Shown one piece after another: positions 35,800-46,601 of a stretch of DNA of 64,000 nucleotides. Numbering within the stretch: the first letter of the stretch is position 1; each line of letters opens with the position of its first letter. Below the pieces are notes generated by a model. It was given only the letters and a program-made list of their open reading frames with translations, was not told the DNA's origin and did not search any database. The position numbers and the translations under genes are program-made. Origin of the DNA: Papio anubis (Eukaryota; Chordata; Mammalia; Primates; Cercopithecidae); NCBI RefSeq assembly GCF_008728515.1, contig NC_044986.1:63415159-63479158 (forward strand), in the 5' to 3' direction.

Positions 35800-36108
35800 G
35801 GCTTCACGCAGTGGTTCACACCTATAATCCCAAAACTTTGGGAAGCTCATGGCAGGTGGATCGCTTGAGTCCAGGAGTTCAAAACCAACCTGGGCAACAT
35901 GGCAAACCCGCATCTTAATTAAAAATACAAAAATTAGCTGGGTGTGGTGGCACATGCCTGTAGTCCTAGCTACTTGGGGATGAAGTGGGGGTGGTATGTA
36001 GCAGGAGGACCACCTGAGCTTCTGGGGGTTGAAACTGCAGAGAGCCCTGATTGTGCCACTGCACTCCAGCATGGGCAAGAGTGAGACCCTGTGTCAAAAA
36101 AAAAAAAA
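35800..36108 (+). mobile_element. Alu (AluJ-like)
   Basis: ggcttcacgcagtggttcac through to gtgagaccctgtgtc and an A-run. gagtccaggagttcaaaacc and gcaacatggcaaa fit AluJ. An irregular G-rich patch lies at about 35980-36000. Confidence 0.92.
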
Positions 36109-36146
36109 GACAATCATTTCAACAAACGGTGCTGCGGCAACTGGAT

Positions 36147-36480
36147 TTTTTTTTCTTGTTTTTGTTTTTGTTTTTGTTTTTGTTTGTTTGTTTTGAGACA
36201 GGATCTCACTTAGTCACCCAGGCTAGAGTGCAGTGGCACAATCTTGGCTCACTGTAGCCTGGGACATCCTGGGCTTAGGTTATTCTCCACTTCAGCCCCC
36301 CAAAGGGCTGGGACTACAGGCATGCGCCACTACACTTGGTTAGTTTTTGCTTTTGTTTTGGTAGACAGACGAGGTTTCACCATGCTAGGCTGGTCGCAAA
36401 CTCCTGGGCTCAAGCAATCTGCCTGCCTCAGCCTCCTGAAGTGCGGGAATTACAGGCATGAGCCCACAACACCTGGACAA
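36147..36480 (-). mobile_element. Alu (AluJ-like)
   Basis: A (TTTTTG)n stretch, then gagacaggatctcacttagtcacc through to gagcccacaacacctgga. Target-site duplication caactggat at 36138-36146 and caattggat at 36481-36489. It lies tail-to-tail with the Alu ending at 36108. Confidence 0.93.
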
Positions 36481-36561
36481 CAATTGGATATATACATGCA
36501 AAAGAACAAAGCTGGACTCCTACCTCACACCAAACAGAAAATTAACAAAATGAATCATAGA

Positions 36562-36712
36562 CCATTTATGCCTATGTCAACCTATTTATGCCTCGTGTTC
36601 CATTATTGGAATGCTAAGCATGTGGGAGTTATTTATATCCTACTGCTCAAGGTCATTGCCCAGGTCTGATTGCAAAAATTCAAAAAATTGCAACCTCAGG
36701 AATAAATGGGTT
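36562..36712. mobile_element. Small TIR element (MER85-like piggyBac MITE candidate)
   Basis: About 150 bp that interrupts the L1M. Ends are inverted: ccatttatgcct on the left, ggaataaatggg on the right. TTAA follows at 36713-36716; the left TTAA is not visible. Size and termini recall MER85. Confidence 0.5.
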
Positions 36713-37195
36713 TTAATATAAGAGCTAAAACTATAAAACATTTAGAAGAAAACATAGGAGTAAATCTTTGTGATTTTCGATTAGATGGTAATTTATTAGA
36801 TATGACAACAAAAACACAAACAGCAAAAGAAAAAAATAGACAAAGCAAATTTCATGAAAAGTAAAAAATTTTGCTCATCAAAGAGTATATAAAGTAAAAA
36901 GACAATATACAAAATAATAGAAAATTTTTGCAAATTGTATATATGATGTGTCATATATCTGGAATATATAAAGAGCTATAAAAACTCTAATAAAACAATT
37001 ACTCAATTAAAAAATGGGCAAAGAGTCTGCATAGACATTACTCCAAAGACAATACAGTCATCCCACAGTACCCACAGGACCCTCATGGAAACCAAAATCT
37101 ACTATATTCAAGTTCTTAACATAAAATGGCATAGTATTTACATAGTATCACATCCTATCATATGCTTTAAATAATCTCTAGATTACAGTAAATCC

Positions 37196-37715
37196 TCACT
37201 TAACATTTTTGATCGATTCTTGGGAACTGTGACTTTAAGCAAAACAATGTAACAAAATCAATTTACCATAGGTTAATTGATATAAACAAGGGTTAACTTT
37301 CTACTGCATGTATTACTGAGCTTGTAAATAAAGACCAAAACATTTGTAATATGAAACATTGAAATAAATGTGAACCGCACATACATTTAAGAAAGAGTAC
37401 CCAATTATTTTCATTAGAGGTGGCAGGTGACAGAGTCTATCACAGCAGCTCCAGGTGCAAGGCGGGAACCAACCCTGGTCAGGACACCATTCCCTTGCAC
37501 ACAGGGTTCAGTCACACACATACCCATACTCACTCATACTGTGACAATTTAGATTCACCAGTTTACCTAACATGCACATCTATAGGATGTGGGAGAAAAC
37601 TGGAGACCCAGAAAAAACCCACATAGACATGGGTAGAACATGCATACTTCACATAGTTAGTGGTCCCTGCTAGGTACCAACATTGGATGAAACAACATTA
37701 TTGGAGGACCAGCTG
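37196..37715. mobile_element. TIR DNA transposon inside the MER2-like element
   Basis: Starts CAGTAAATCCTCACTTAAC and ends GGAGGACCAGCTG, with TA on both sides (37194-37195, 37716-37717), so it behaves as a pogo/Tigger-type insert. Internal text includes acatgcacatctataggatgtgg, which I cannot assign to a named family. Confidence 0.65.
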
Positions 37716-37820
37716 TACTTACAATACTTAATACAATGTAAATGCCATGTAAATAGTTGTTACACTGTATTTTTAATTTGTATTATTTCTATTGTTGCAT
37801 TTTTATTTTTTATTCAGATT

Positions 37821-38376
37821 CAGTTGACCCTTGAACAGCATGGGTTTGAGCTGCACAGGTCCACTTATACAGACTTTTTTCAACCAAACATGGATCCAAA
37901 ATACAGGATTTGTGGGATGTGAAATCTAAGTATACAGAGGGCCAACTTTCTTTTTTTTTTTTTTTTTTTTTTTTTTTTGAGACGGAGTCTCGCTCTGTCA
38001 CCCAGGCTGGAGTGCAGTGGCACGGTCTCAGTTCACTGCCAGCTCCACCTCCCAGGTTCATGCCATTCTCCTGCCTCAGCCTCCCGAGTAGCTGGGACTA
38101 CAGGTGCCCACCACCACACCCAGCTAATTTTTTCATATTTTTAGTAGAGACAGGGTTTCACCATGTTAGCCAGGATGGTCTCGATCTCTTGACCTAGTGA
38201 TCTGCTCGCCTCAGCCTCCCAAAGTGCTGGGATTACAGGTGTGAGCCACCGCGCCGGGCCACAGAGGGCCAACTTTTTATATACATGGGTTCTGAAGGGC
38301 AGACTTCAAGACTTGAGTATTTGGGTATACCTGAGGGTCCTGGAACTCATCCCTCATGTATACAGAGAGATGACTG
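37821..38376. mobile_element. Tigger2-like element inside the MER2-like element
   Basis: cagttgacccttgaacagcatgggtttgag...tccacttatacagac at the left; tatacctgagggtcctggaac...tgtatacagagagatgactg at the right, followed by TA at 38377-38378. About 245 bp without its AluY. Confidence 0.87.
37950..38260 (-). mobile_element. AluY inside the Tigger2-like element
   Basis: A long T-run, then gagacggagtctcgctctgtcacc. AluY-type wording: cagctccacctcccaggttc(atgcc), gttagccaggatggtctcgatc. Perfect 16-bp target-site duplication acagagggccaacttt at 37934-37949 and 38261-38276. Confidence 0.97.
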
Positions 38377-39255
38377 TAGTTTTAAGTCACTGTTGGTTGA
38401 ATCTGTGAATGTGGAATCAGCAGATATGGAGGGCCATCTCTATACAAATAGATCACAAATGCATGAAAGATGTTCAACATCAGTAGCCATCAGAGAAATG
38501 CAAATAAAACCACAGTGAGATACCACTTCACACCCACTAAGATGGCTATAATAAAAATGCCTATAATCAATAACACTTGTTGGCAAGGATGTGGAGGAAT
38601 TAAAACTTTCACTCATTTCTAGGCTGACTGTAAAATGGTACAGCCACTTTGGAAAACAGCCTGGCAGTTCCTCAAAATGTTAGTCATACATAGAATTATC
38701 ATACCACCCAGTAAGTAATTCCTCTCTTCAGTATGTAATCAAGAGAAATGAAAACATATGTCCACATAAAAACTTGTACATGAATGTTTATAGCAGCATT
38801 CTTCATAATAGCCAAAAAGTAGAAACCACCTCAATGTCCATCAGCTGATGAACAGATAAGCAAAATACAGTATATCCACAAAATGAAATATTATTTGTCA
38901 ATGAAAGGGGATATAGTACTCATACACGCAACAACGTGGATGAATCTTGAAAACATTATGCCAAGTCATGTCACAAAAAAAGAAGCCAATCACAAAAGGC
39001 CACACGATATGAGTTACTTTCTCTGAAATGTCTAAAAGGGTAAATCTATAGAGACGGAAAGAAGATTAGTGGTTACCTGCGGGTTGGGAGCAGGAGTGAC
39101 TGCTAATGGGTACAGGGTAGCTTTTGGAGGTAATAAAAATGTTCTAAAATTAGGTTATATATTGGCTGTCGTACATCTCTGTAACTATGCTAAAAACTAT
39201 TAAATTGTATAATTTAAATAGTGAATGTTATGATATGTGAATTATGCCTTAATAG

Positions 39256-39685
39256 AGTGGTTAGGCATACAGACAAAGACATACACATACATATGTCACC
39301 AGAAAGAGGAGTGAAGGGGCAGCCTGTCCTAAAAGTAAAACTCAGAATTGAAGGATGCTAATACTTTGGCAGCTCAGAACCAATGGGGAAGAAGAAGAAA
39401 TCAAGATCAAGGGACGGGGGCTGGAAAACTGCTGGCTTAAAGCACTTAAATAGGCCAGGTCATGTTCGTCAACAGAAAATAATCCCAATTTAAATTACAA
39501 ATAGAGCCCCTTCTAGAATTTGCCATCATATGGTCAGGTCCCAACTGTAAGGAATTCAAGATTTGAGGAAGAGAGGGAGGGGCAGTATTAAAGTAAACAC
39601 AGAGAGACATGGTATCCAGCATCAGGAAACCTATTTTCCACTAGATCATCACTAGTGATCTCAGATGTTTAGGAAGAGAATCAAG
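39256..39685. other. Intronic DNA, unclassified
   Basis: No recognised repeat or gene in about 430 bp; continues after the next Alu (40032-40100). Confidence 0.45.
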
Positions 39686-39694
39686 ACCTAAGGA

Positions 39695-40022
39695 GGTTGT
39701 GGCTCACACCTGTAATCCCAGCACTTTGGGAGGCCGAAGCAGGTGAATCACTTGAGGTCGGGAATTTGAGACCAGCCTGGCCAACAAGGTGAAACCCCAT
39801 CTCTAACAAAGAATACAAAAATTAACCAGGCATGGTGGTGTGTGCCCGTAGTCCCAGCTACTTGGGAGGCTGAGGTGGGAGAATTGTTTGAACCCAAGGG
39901 GTGGAGGTTGCAGTGAGCAGAGATCGTGCCACTGCCCTCCAACCTGGGCAACAGAGCAAAAGAGTGAAACACTGTCTCAAAAACAGTGTCTCAAAAACAC
40001 TGTCTTGAAACACTGTCTCAAC
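39695..40022 (+). mobile_element. Alu (AluS-like) with expanded 3' tail
   Basis: Slightly 5'-truncated (ggttgtggctcacacctg). Target-site duplication acctaagga at 39686-39694 and 40023-40031. The 3' end has four near-copies of cactgtctcaaaaa at 39967-40021 in place of a plain A-tail. Confidence 0.95.
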
Positions 40023-40102
40023 ACCTAAGGACTAAGGAGGAAGATAGCTATTATGTGGAGAATTAGAGGCTCATCTATTGTCTGGGGTTGAAGGAGGCCG
40101 TA

Positions 40103-41219
40103 GAGTCATCCCCCCTTTATCTGCAAAAGATATGCTCCAAGACCCTCAGTGGATGCCTAAAACCCTGGATAATAACAAACCCTATATATACTGTTTTTTC
40201 CTATACATACATACCTACGATAAATTTTAATTTATAAATTAGGCACAGTAGAAATCAGCAACAATAACTAATAATAAAATAGAACAAGTATAACAATGCA
40301 CTGTAATAAAACTTACATGAATGTGTTCTCTAACTCTTTCTGTCTCAGAATACCTTATCATACTGTACTCACCCTTCTTCTTGTAGTGATTTGAGTTTAT
40401 ACGATGCCCACAGGATGACATGAGGTAAGGTGAATGACATACGCATTGTGACATACCATTAGGCTACTATTGACCTATATTCCTGAATCATGTGTAACCA
40501 TCCCTTACTTGCAATAAATGACTTGGTGTCATTTGTTTCAGGAGATTCCTTGCCGAAATTCTCATATAAACTCAATGCTTTCTGGTGCAACATGCTGTCA
40601 ATCAGAACGCGTTTTCTGCTTATGTCTTTCACTGACAAATTTAATGCCATTTCCATCTAATTAATCACTTATTATGCACTGTATCTATAAGGTTTGCAGT
40701 TTGAGGTATGACAACCAAACTAGAATTTCTTTCTCCTTCTTCACCATTTAATGGATAGAAGATTTATTCTTACACATAGATTCTAGCAACCTCAGCATAC
40801 AATTATTTTCTTCCTTACTAATTCAAGAAATTTCAATTTTGCACTTAAAGGAACAACTTTATGGGTTCTCTTTGGCATATCCCAACTGCCGGCATCACTA
40901 CTCTTGTGCTTTGGGGCCATATTAAACAAAATAAGGATTACTTACACACAAATGCTGCAATACCATGACAGTCAACCTGATAATGGAGAGGGCTACTAAG
41001 TGACTAATGGGCAGATAGTGTACAGCATAGATGTGCTAGAGGAAAAGATTATTCACATCTCAGCAGGACTGAGCAAGATAGCACAAGATTTCAAAATGTT
41101 ATGCAGAACAATGTTTAATTCAAAACTCATAAATTGTTTATTTCTAGATTTTTCATTTAATATTTTCAGGTCACAGTTGACTGTGGATAACTGAAACCTC
41201 AGATAAGGGGAAATTACTA
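40103..41219 (-). mobile_element. Tigger element with transposase remnant
   Basis: Left end gagtcatccccccttt(atc)...gctccaagaccctcagtggatgcc; right end tcacagttgactgtggataactgaaacctcagataagggg. TA at 40101-40102 and 41220-41221. About 1.1 kb, longer than the MITEs in this window, with coding sequence on the minus strand. Confidence 0.88.
40459..40656 (-). pseudogene. Tigger transposase fragment (CENP-B/pogo-type helix-turn-helix)
   Basis: The open segment includes KDISRKRVLIDSMLHQKALSL and ends FIASKGWLHMIQEYRSIVA. The ASKGW(L/F) pattern with a preceding LYE..F motif is characteristic of the CENP-B-type DNA-binding domain of pogo/Tigger transposases. Neither the first HTH nor the DDE catalytic domain is intact here. 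The position inside an element with matching termini supports the call. Function is lost. Confidence 0.75.
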
Positions 41220-41329
41220 TATTTTTAGACCATGCAAGTAGAAAGACACAAGAAAAATGTGGAGAGTTAAATAGGGCTACAAGGTGTTAATCTATAGTTT
41301 AAAGACTAGGTTGTGGGAGATGAGTGAGA

Positions 41330-41366
41330 TGATTTAAATGTTCTCTCTCTCTCTTTCCCTCTCCTA
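41330..41366. repeat. CT-rich low-complexity run
   Basis: ttctctctctctctttccctctcct. Confidence 0.8.
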
Positions 41367-41551
41367 TATTTAAGTCAAGTCCTGGGAATGGCATAAGTAT
41401 ATAATGGAGGCCATCAAGGGATTCAACTGTTGGGAGTAGAGAATGCAGAGTTATAGGAGGTAACCGGCAATGCCAATACCATGGGAGATTGTAGCTGTTC
41501 CCTGCAGTTTCCTCCAATGCAGCAACACCAAAGGAAATCATAAATGAAAAA

Positions 41552-41586
41552 TAATGATGATGATGATGATGATGATGGTGATGATG
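41552..41586. repeat. (GAT)n trinucleotide microsatellite
   Basis: gatgatgatgatgatgatgatgg with one interruption. It gives poly-His or poly-Ser in overlapping frames, which should not be read as protein. Confidence 0.9.
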
Positions 41587-41739
41587 AACCATGACTGGCA
41601 GAACAAAGCAATATACCAAGGCCAAATTCTGGGTTTTATGGGCCCAGGAGGGCCAGAAGGTAATGCAATATGAGGGCCACTCAAATATCCATAGTTCCTT
41701 CCTGACTGGAAGTATTCCAGGAATGAACTATGAAAAGTA

Positions 41740-41805
41740 TGTACTGAGTGTCCACTATACAAATGGCGGCATTCTAGGTACTTTCCCTTCCTTTTATGAT
41801 TCATG
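41740..41805 (-). mobile_element. MIR/L2 fragment
   Basis: gtactgagtgtccactatacaaatggcggcattctaggtactttccc resembles the antisense MIR/L2 terminus. Confidence 0.5.
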
Positions 41806-42124
41806 TATAGACAGTTTATTTAAACTGCAATACAGTTTTCCTTTCTTACCAATTTATTCTCAATTATATGCTCTAAATATTTACGAGTTCCTCTGTTGTC
41901 CTTTTCAGGATTTACCATCTTGCTACCTTTCATATGGAAAATACTGGCAGAAAAAAGAAGACATTCAAAGTTGGGCTCATAAAAGAAATGCCCCAAAGTG
42001 GCCCCCAAGACTCAATTTAGTTCAAAATATGCAGTGACTTATAAATTAATTAGAAACATGAACAAATTGCAGCCAAAAAAAGCCCTCTAAAAGAGGAAGA
42101 AGTAAGAGGGAGGGATAAATAAAA

Positions 42125-42360
42125 ACTAACATGTATCAAGTGTCTGCTATATAGATGGTAAGGTTCAAGGTATTTTCCCTTCCCTGTGAAGTGGGAATCA
42201 TTATCACCATTCTTATAGACAATAACAGAAACACAGAAAGATCATAACTCATCCAAGGTAATAGGATTGCTACTATAGATGGCACTGGAACCTAGGTCTT
42301 TCTGATCCAAATCTATGCTCTGAGCCCAATGTAATGCTACTTCTATTAACACATCTCTCA
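42125..42360 (-). mobile_element. MIR
   Basis: Antisense MIR: catgtatcaagtgtctgctatatagatgg...cagaaacacagaaagatcataactcatccaagg...tggcactggaacctaggtctttctgatcc...tctgagccc. Confidence 0.85.
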
Positions 42361-42377
42361 AGCTCACTTTTCTAATG

Positions 42378-42717
42378 TAGTCATGTACAACATAATAACA
42401 TTTTAGTCAACGACAAACCACATATACAATGGTGGTCCTGTAAAATTTTAATATTGTATATTTTTACCTTTTCTATGTTTAGATATGCTTAAGTAAATAA
42501 ATACCATTCTGTTACAATTCCCTATAGTATTTAGTAAGTAACATGCTGTACAGGTTTATAGCCTAGTAGCAACAGGCTATATCATGCAACTTAGGTGGGT
42601 AGTAGGCTATACCTTCTAGGTTTGTATAAGTACACTCTATGCTGTTTGTACAACAATGAAATCGCCTAATGATGCATTTCTCACAAAGTATCTCCATTGG
42701 TAAATGATGCATGACTG
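42378..42717. mobile_element. Tigger-type MITE (TCATGCGTCGC-ended family)
   Basis: Left gtagtcatgtacaacataataacattttagtcaacgac; right aatgatgcatttctcac...gtaaatgatgcatgactg. The inner text tgtacaggtttatagcctag...aggctat fits this Tigger family. About 340 bp, with inverted termini. Confidence 0.8.
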
Positions 42718-42804
42718 TTTATCAAATGAAAGGCCTAAATTTTGAAGTGTCACTCTAAAATTTTTGTGTGATTGTTTTTATGGTATAAAACTACAATAAT
42801 TTCT

Positions 42805-43108
42805 GGCCAGGCATGGTGGCTCACAACTGTAATCCCAGCACTTTGGGAGACTGAGGCGGGTGGATCACCTGAGGTCGGGAGTTCAAGACCAGCCTGACCA
42901 ACAGGGAGAAACCCTGTCTCTACTAAAAATACAAAATTATCCAGGCATGGCAGCGCACGCCTGTAATCCCAGCTACTAGGGGGGCTGAGGCAGGAGAATC
43001 ACTTGAACAGGGAGGCAGACGTTGCAGTGAGCTGAGATTGTGCCACTGCACTCCAGACTGGGCAACAAGAGCAAAACTCCATCTCAAAAAAATTTTAAAA
43101 ATAAATAA
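42805..43108 (+). mobile_element. Alu (AluS-like)
   Basis: ggccaggcatggtggctcacaac through to gcaaaactccatctc and an A-rich tail with (AAAT)n. Perfect 20-bp target-site duplication at 42785-42804 and 43109-43128 (ataaaactac...atttct). Confidence 0.97.
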
Positions 43109-43269
43109 ATAAAACTACAATAATTTCTAAAATCTGTTACAACTCCAAAATTCTCTAATTATATCTTAATCAAATAATATTCAGAAGGAAAATTACACAA
43201 CTTAAGATTCCAACAATCCTGCGACTTGTGTTTCTTCTATGTACTACATCAGCAAAGACGCTAATTGGC

Positions 43270-43500
43270 TCTGTGTATGGTGCTTACTATGGTGCTTACT
43301 GCTATACCTGCTTTATAGATATTAAATACTTTAATCCTTCTAATAACCCTATGAAGCAAATTGTTATCTTCATTTTACAAAGAAACTGACATGCAAACAT
43401 ACTAACTGTTCAAGTTAAAACACTGAGAAGCAGCGGAGGAGAGATTTAATCCAAAGTATTTTAGCTCCAGAGCCCACATGTATAACTGCTAGGCTGTTAG
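43270..43500 (-). mobile_element. MIR
   Basis: Antisense MIR: aatactttaatccttctaataaccctatgaagcaaattg...cattttacaaagaaactgacatgcaa...gcagcggaggagagatttaatcc...agctccagagcccacatg. Confidence 0.88.
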
Positions 43501-43539
43501 ACTTTCCAATAAGAACTGAAAACCTTCTACTAGAGGTTT

Positions 43540-43700
43540 ACAGTGTTTTAGTTTTGTATACATTTTCTCATTTGATCCCATTATATTGTGCTCATTACAT
43601 AGATTAATAATCTAAGAAAAAAATGGCTTATTTAATGTCATTCAGCTATCAACCAGCAGAAAACACTCTTCTAATTCTTGCAATACACCATGAGATTTTT
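43540..43700 (-). mobile_element. Possible second MIR
   Basis: tatacattttctcatttgatcccattatattg...ttatttaatgtcattcagctatc is MIR-like but weak. Confidence 0.4.
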
Positions 43701-45754
43701 TTCTTAGTGAATTCTTACCACTAAAAACCAGCACCACTGGATAAATAATCACTTACATATAATAGATATAGAGTATATATAACAGATAAAAGAGACAATA
43801 AGAACAGCAGCAAAAAAACGGATTTCACTCCTTTAAAAGTCTTAGACCCTTAAATTGTATTATTTTCTCTATCGCTAAACTGGACTAGATTACACGAAGA
43901 CCTTTAAAGCTTAGAGGTTTAAGCCAATTAGCTAAACAATTAGGAAAATATTATTTGCCACCCCTTTCTCTTGCCTTGCTCTCTTTCTTTAATTTGGCTA
44001 CATGCACTTTTTTCTGACTGCATTGATTGTTCACCGAACTAGGAAGCTTACTCTTGATGCTAGTGAAGCAATGTCTTATTATTTTGATTGTATACCAAGA
44101 TTACACTTCAGTCTGAACTGTTTACTTAATAATTTCATGCCTTACCAAACGCCTTCTTTTGATCTGTCTTGATGTCCAAAAATATTAGGGCATTAAATTT
44201 TTCATTATTAAAATAACAATATAGGCTATAAAAACCACATCGCTTCAGCTCCTTGCTGCATAAAATGATGGGACACATGAATTTGATCATTACCGGATGG
44301 TTTATCTGAATGATTACCCAATAAAAATGACTGCTTTTTCCCTAAAATCTCTTTATCCTTACATTCGATTAAATGACATAAGATGGGATGATCTAGCAAT
44401 TTTCTTAAAGTGAATTATCTGGGAATTTAACATTGCTTTGAAAAGTCTCTGAGTGATGTTAGACATTTACTTTATTTCCCACCTGGAAGGAGAAACAGAA
44501 CACAATATAAAATAATCACCCTAAGCTTTAATTAAGGTCATTTAAGATCAAAAAGGGAGGTAGCACAGCAATACAGGGAGGAAAACTGCAAAAACTTTAG
44601 TATCGTGGACATTAAAAATACCCAGTAGTACTTTTTTTAGTGAAACTTTTAGAACAAAATCAATTTAAATAGTTAAGAAAAAGTTTAGTTAAATAAAAAA
44701 AAATTAAAATTGCAAAATGCAAACTGTTCATCAACGTCTTCCTTTAAATTAAAAAAAATGCATCTTTGCTAAGATTTTATGCTTATAGAAACACTTGCTT
44801 ACTCATAATTCAAACATTTCACCAGTTTCCAGCAACAAACATGTTTATAATTTTAGACTTCTGATAGCAGATAATCATTTTATAACTATAAAACAATATC
44901 GAACAATAGTTATCTAAATAGTTTCTTGAATCATCATGTGATGTTTACACAGTTGGGCATTTAAGACCAATGTGTGAGAGATAATTGCGTAGCTATAATT
45001 CTGAGCCTGTTGTTTTAAGAATAAGCAGGCTGTTAGGAAGGTAAAGACATGGTTTGTGGTTTTCTAACTCAAAAAATAATCTGGAGAATAAAGTATATTA
45101 AGACTCCTAGAGTGCAATGCTGAAAGCACAAATTTCAGTTTAAACTAGGAAAGGCAAAAGCTAATGTTTTCATTGCCACATTAATTTTCTTACATTATAC
45201 CTGAGCAGTGTTCTTGTTTCTAATTATATTCCTACATGAATGCCTTATTACATAGAATGTGGGAAATATTACAGTGTGATATCTTGTGTTTCTTGGCTTG
45301 TATTCTTTTATATTTATAACTTTAATGTTCTACATGGTGAGATTTTGTATATAATAATTATGCTCCAGTACACTGACTCTGCTCCACAAAACACAAGCAC
45401 AAAGTTCTCTTAAACAGTGGGTGGTTTAGTGTTTCATGCATGGTGTTTTGGTCTTGTTTTGTCTTGCTGCATTTTTGTTTTGATTTTTTTAGACAAATTG
45501 GATAAGAAAACCAAATTTTTTCTTTAATTAAAAACAATAATAAAAAATAATATTACAGATAATATAAAATAGAATAAAGAATTGAGGTTTTGTGTATATT
45601 TTTATGACTATATCTGAAAGGTTTTCTGAAAAACATGAAGTGTTCAGGTATGACTTCCAGAAGCTGAAAAGTAATAGCTGTTAAGACTCTCCTTACATCA
45701 TCACAAAGTTTAACAAAACTGACTTCTTGCCCAAAAGTTCAAGAAATCATTCAT
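43701..45754. other. Repeat-poor intronic DNA (about 2 kb)
   Basis: The longest block in which I recognise no transposable element with any confidence. AT-rich, no exon-like frame, no RNA gene seen. Confidence 0.5.
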
Positions 45755-45845
45755 ACTCCCAACATTTATTAAGGGCCTACTGTGTGTGTCAGACAATCTG
45801 CCAGTCACCTGGGTTTCAGATTAACAAGGATAAGTCCTTTCCTAG
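45755..45845 (-). mobile_element. L2 fragment
   Basis: caacatttattaagggcctactgtgtgtgtcagacaatctgcc...tcagattaacaaggataagtcc fits the antisense L2 end. Confidence 0.6.
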
Positions 45846-45908
45846 TTCCTTCTACATATGCAATCCCTCTTCAAAAATCTGAATTTCCTTGCTCATTTCA
45901 ACAATGAT

Positions 45909-46222
45909 TACCTTTTTTATTTTTTCTTGTTTGTTTGTTTCAGATGGAGTCTCACTCTGTCGCCCAGGCTGGAGTGCAGTGGCTTGATTTTGGTTCATTG
46001 CAACCTCTGCCTCCCAGGTTCAAGCAATTCTCCTGCCTCAGCCTCCCGAGTAGCTGGGACTACAGGTGCACGCCACCACATTTGGCTAATTTTTGTACTT
46101 TTAGTAGAGACGGAGTTTCACCATATTGGTCAGACTGGTCTTGAATTCCTGACCTCAGGTAATCCACTCGCCGTGACCTCCCAAAGGGCTGGGATTACAG
46201 GCATGAGCCACCGCGCCCGGCC
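45909..46222 (-). mobile_element. Alu (AluS-like)
   Basis: T-rich tail with (GTTT)n, then gatggagtctcactctgtcgcccagg through to gagccaccgcgcccggcc. Target-site duplication acaatgat at 45901-45908 and 46223-46230. Confidence 0.96.
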
Positions 46223-46601
46223 ACAATGATTTTTCTTAAAAGCACTTGTTATAATACCCAAATTTTCTTAAAGTAACAATTTATAGTTTTCCAAAAGCGA
46301 ACACCTAGAGAACTTTCATGGCATTTTGTTTAGCCCACAACTTTGAAAATTTTATTTTATTGTAGTAAGAACACAAAACAAGATCTATCTGTCAACTGTG
46401 ATTTTTTAACCTTAAGTGATGTCTACTTTATTATATCCCTTTCCATGAAAACTGAAGCCCCAAAGGTTGAATGAATCTTAAAAATTAGTCACTTTCTCAG
46501 TGTAAAAACATTCATTGCATCAATATGTAATTTAAATATGCTATTTTTCAAGCCAAGTATTGTTTCAGGATTAAAGGTGTTCAAACATTCCCTCAAGAAT
46601 A

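Larger units (their letters stand above)
37055..38440. mobile_element. MER2/Tigger1-like DNA transposon, heavily interrupted
   Basis: Left end cagtcatcccacagtacccacaggaccc...aaaccaaaatctactatattcaag; right end ttggttgaatctgtgaatgtgg...atatggagggccatctc. Flanked by TA at 37053-37054 and 38441-38442. Own sequence is only about 310 bp; the rest is two later Tigger-type insertions and an Alu. Confidence 0.87.
34803..39255 (+). mobile_element. L1M (ORF2 to 3' UTR), split by several younger insertions
   Basis: L1M pieces: 34803-35507 (RT: gacaaggatgtcccctttcactagttctatcc), 35629-35799, 36109-36146, 36490-36561, 36713-37054 and 38441-39255 (atcagagaaatgcaaata...ccactttggaaaacagcctgg...atattggctgtcg). 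The pieces join in order across each insertion, so this is one old element. No intact frame. Confidence 0.9.

Noticed and set aside
41299..41804. Poly-His, poly-Ser and poly-Ile open frames
   Set aside because: Produced by the (GAT)n microsatellite read in three frames.
45858..46229. 123-codon open frame
   Set aside because: Translation of a minus-strand Alu (the familiar LSPRLECSG...SHRARP pattern), as are similar frames at 29246-29623, 37910-38197, 48496-48789 and 59053-59268.
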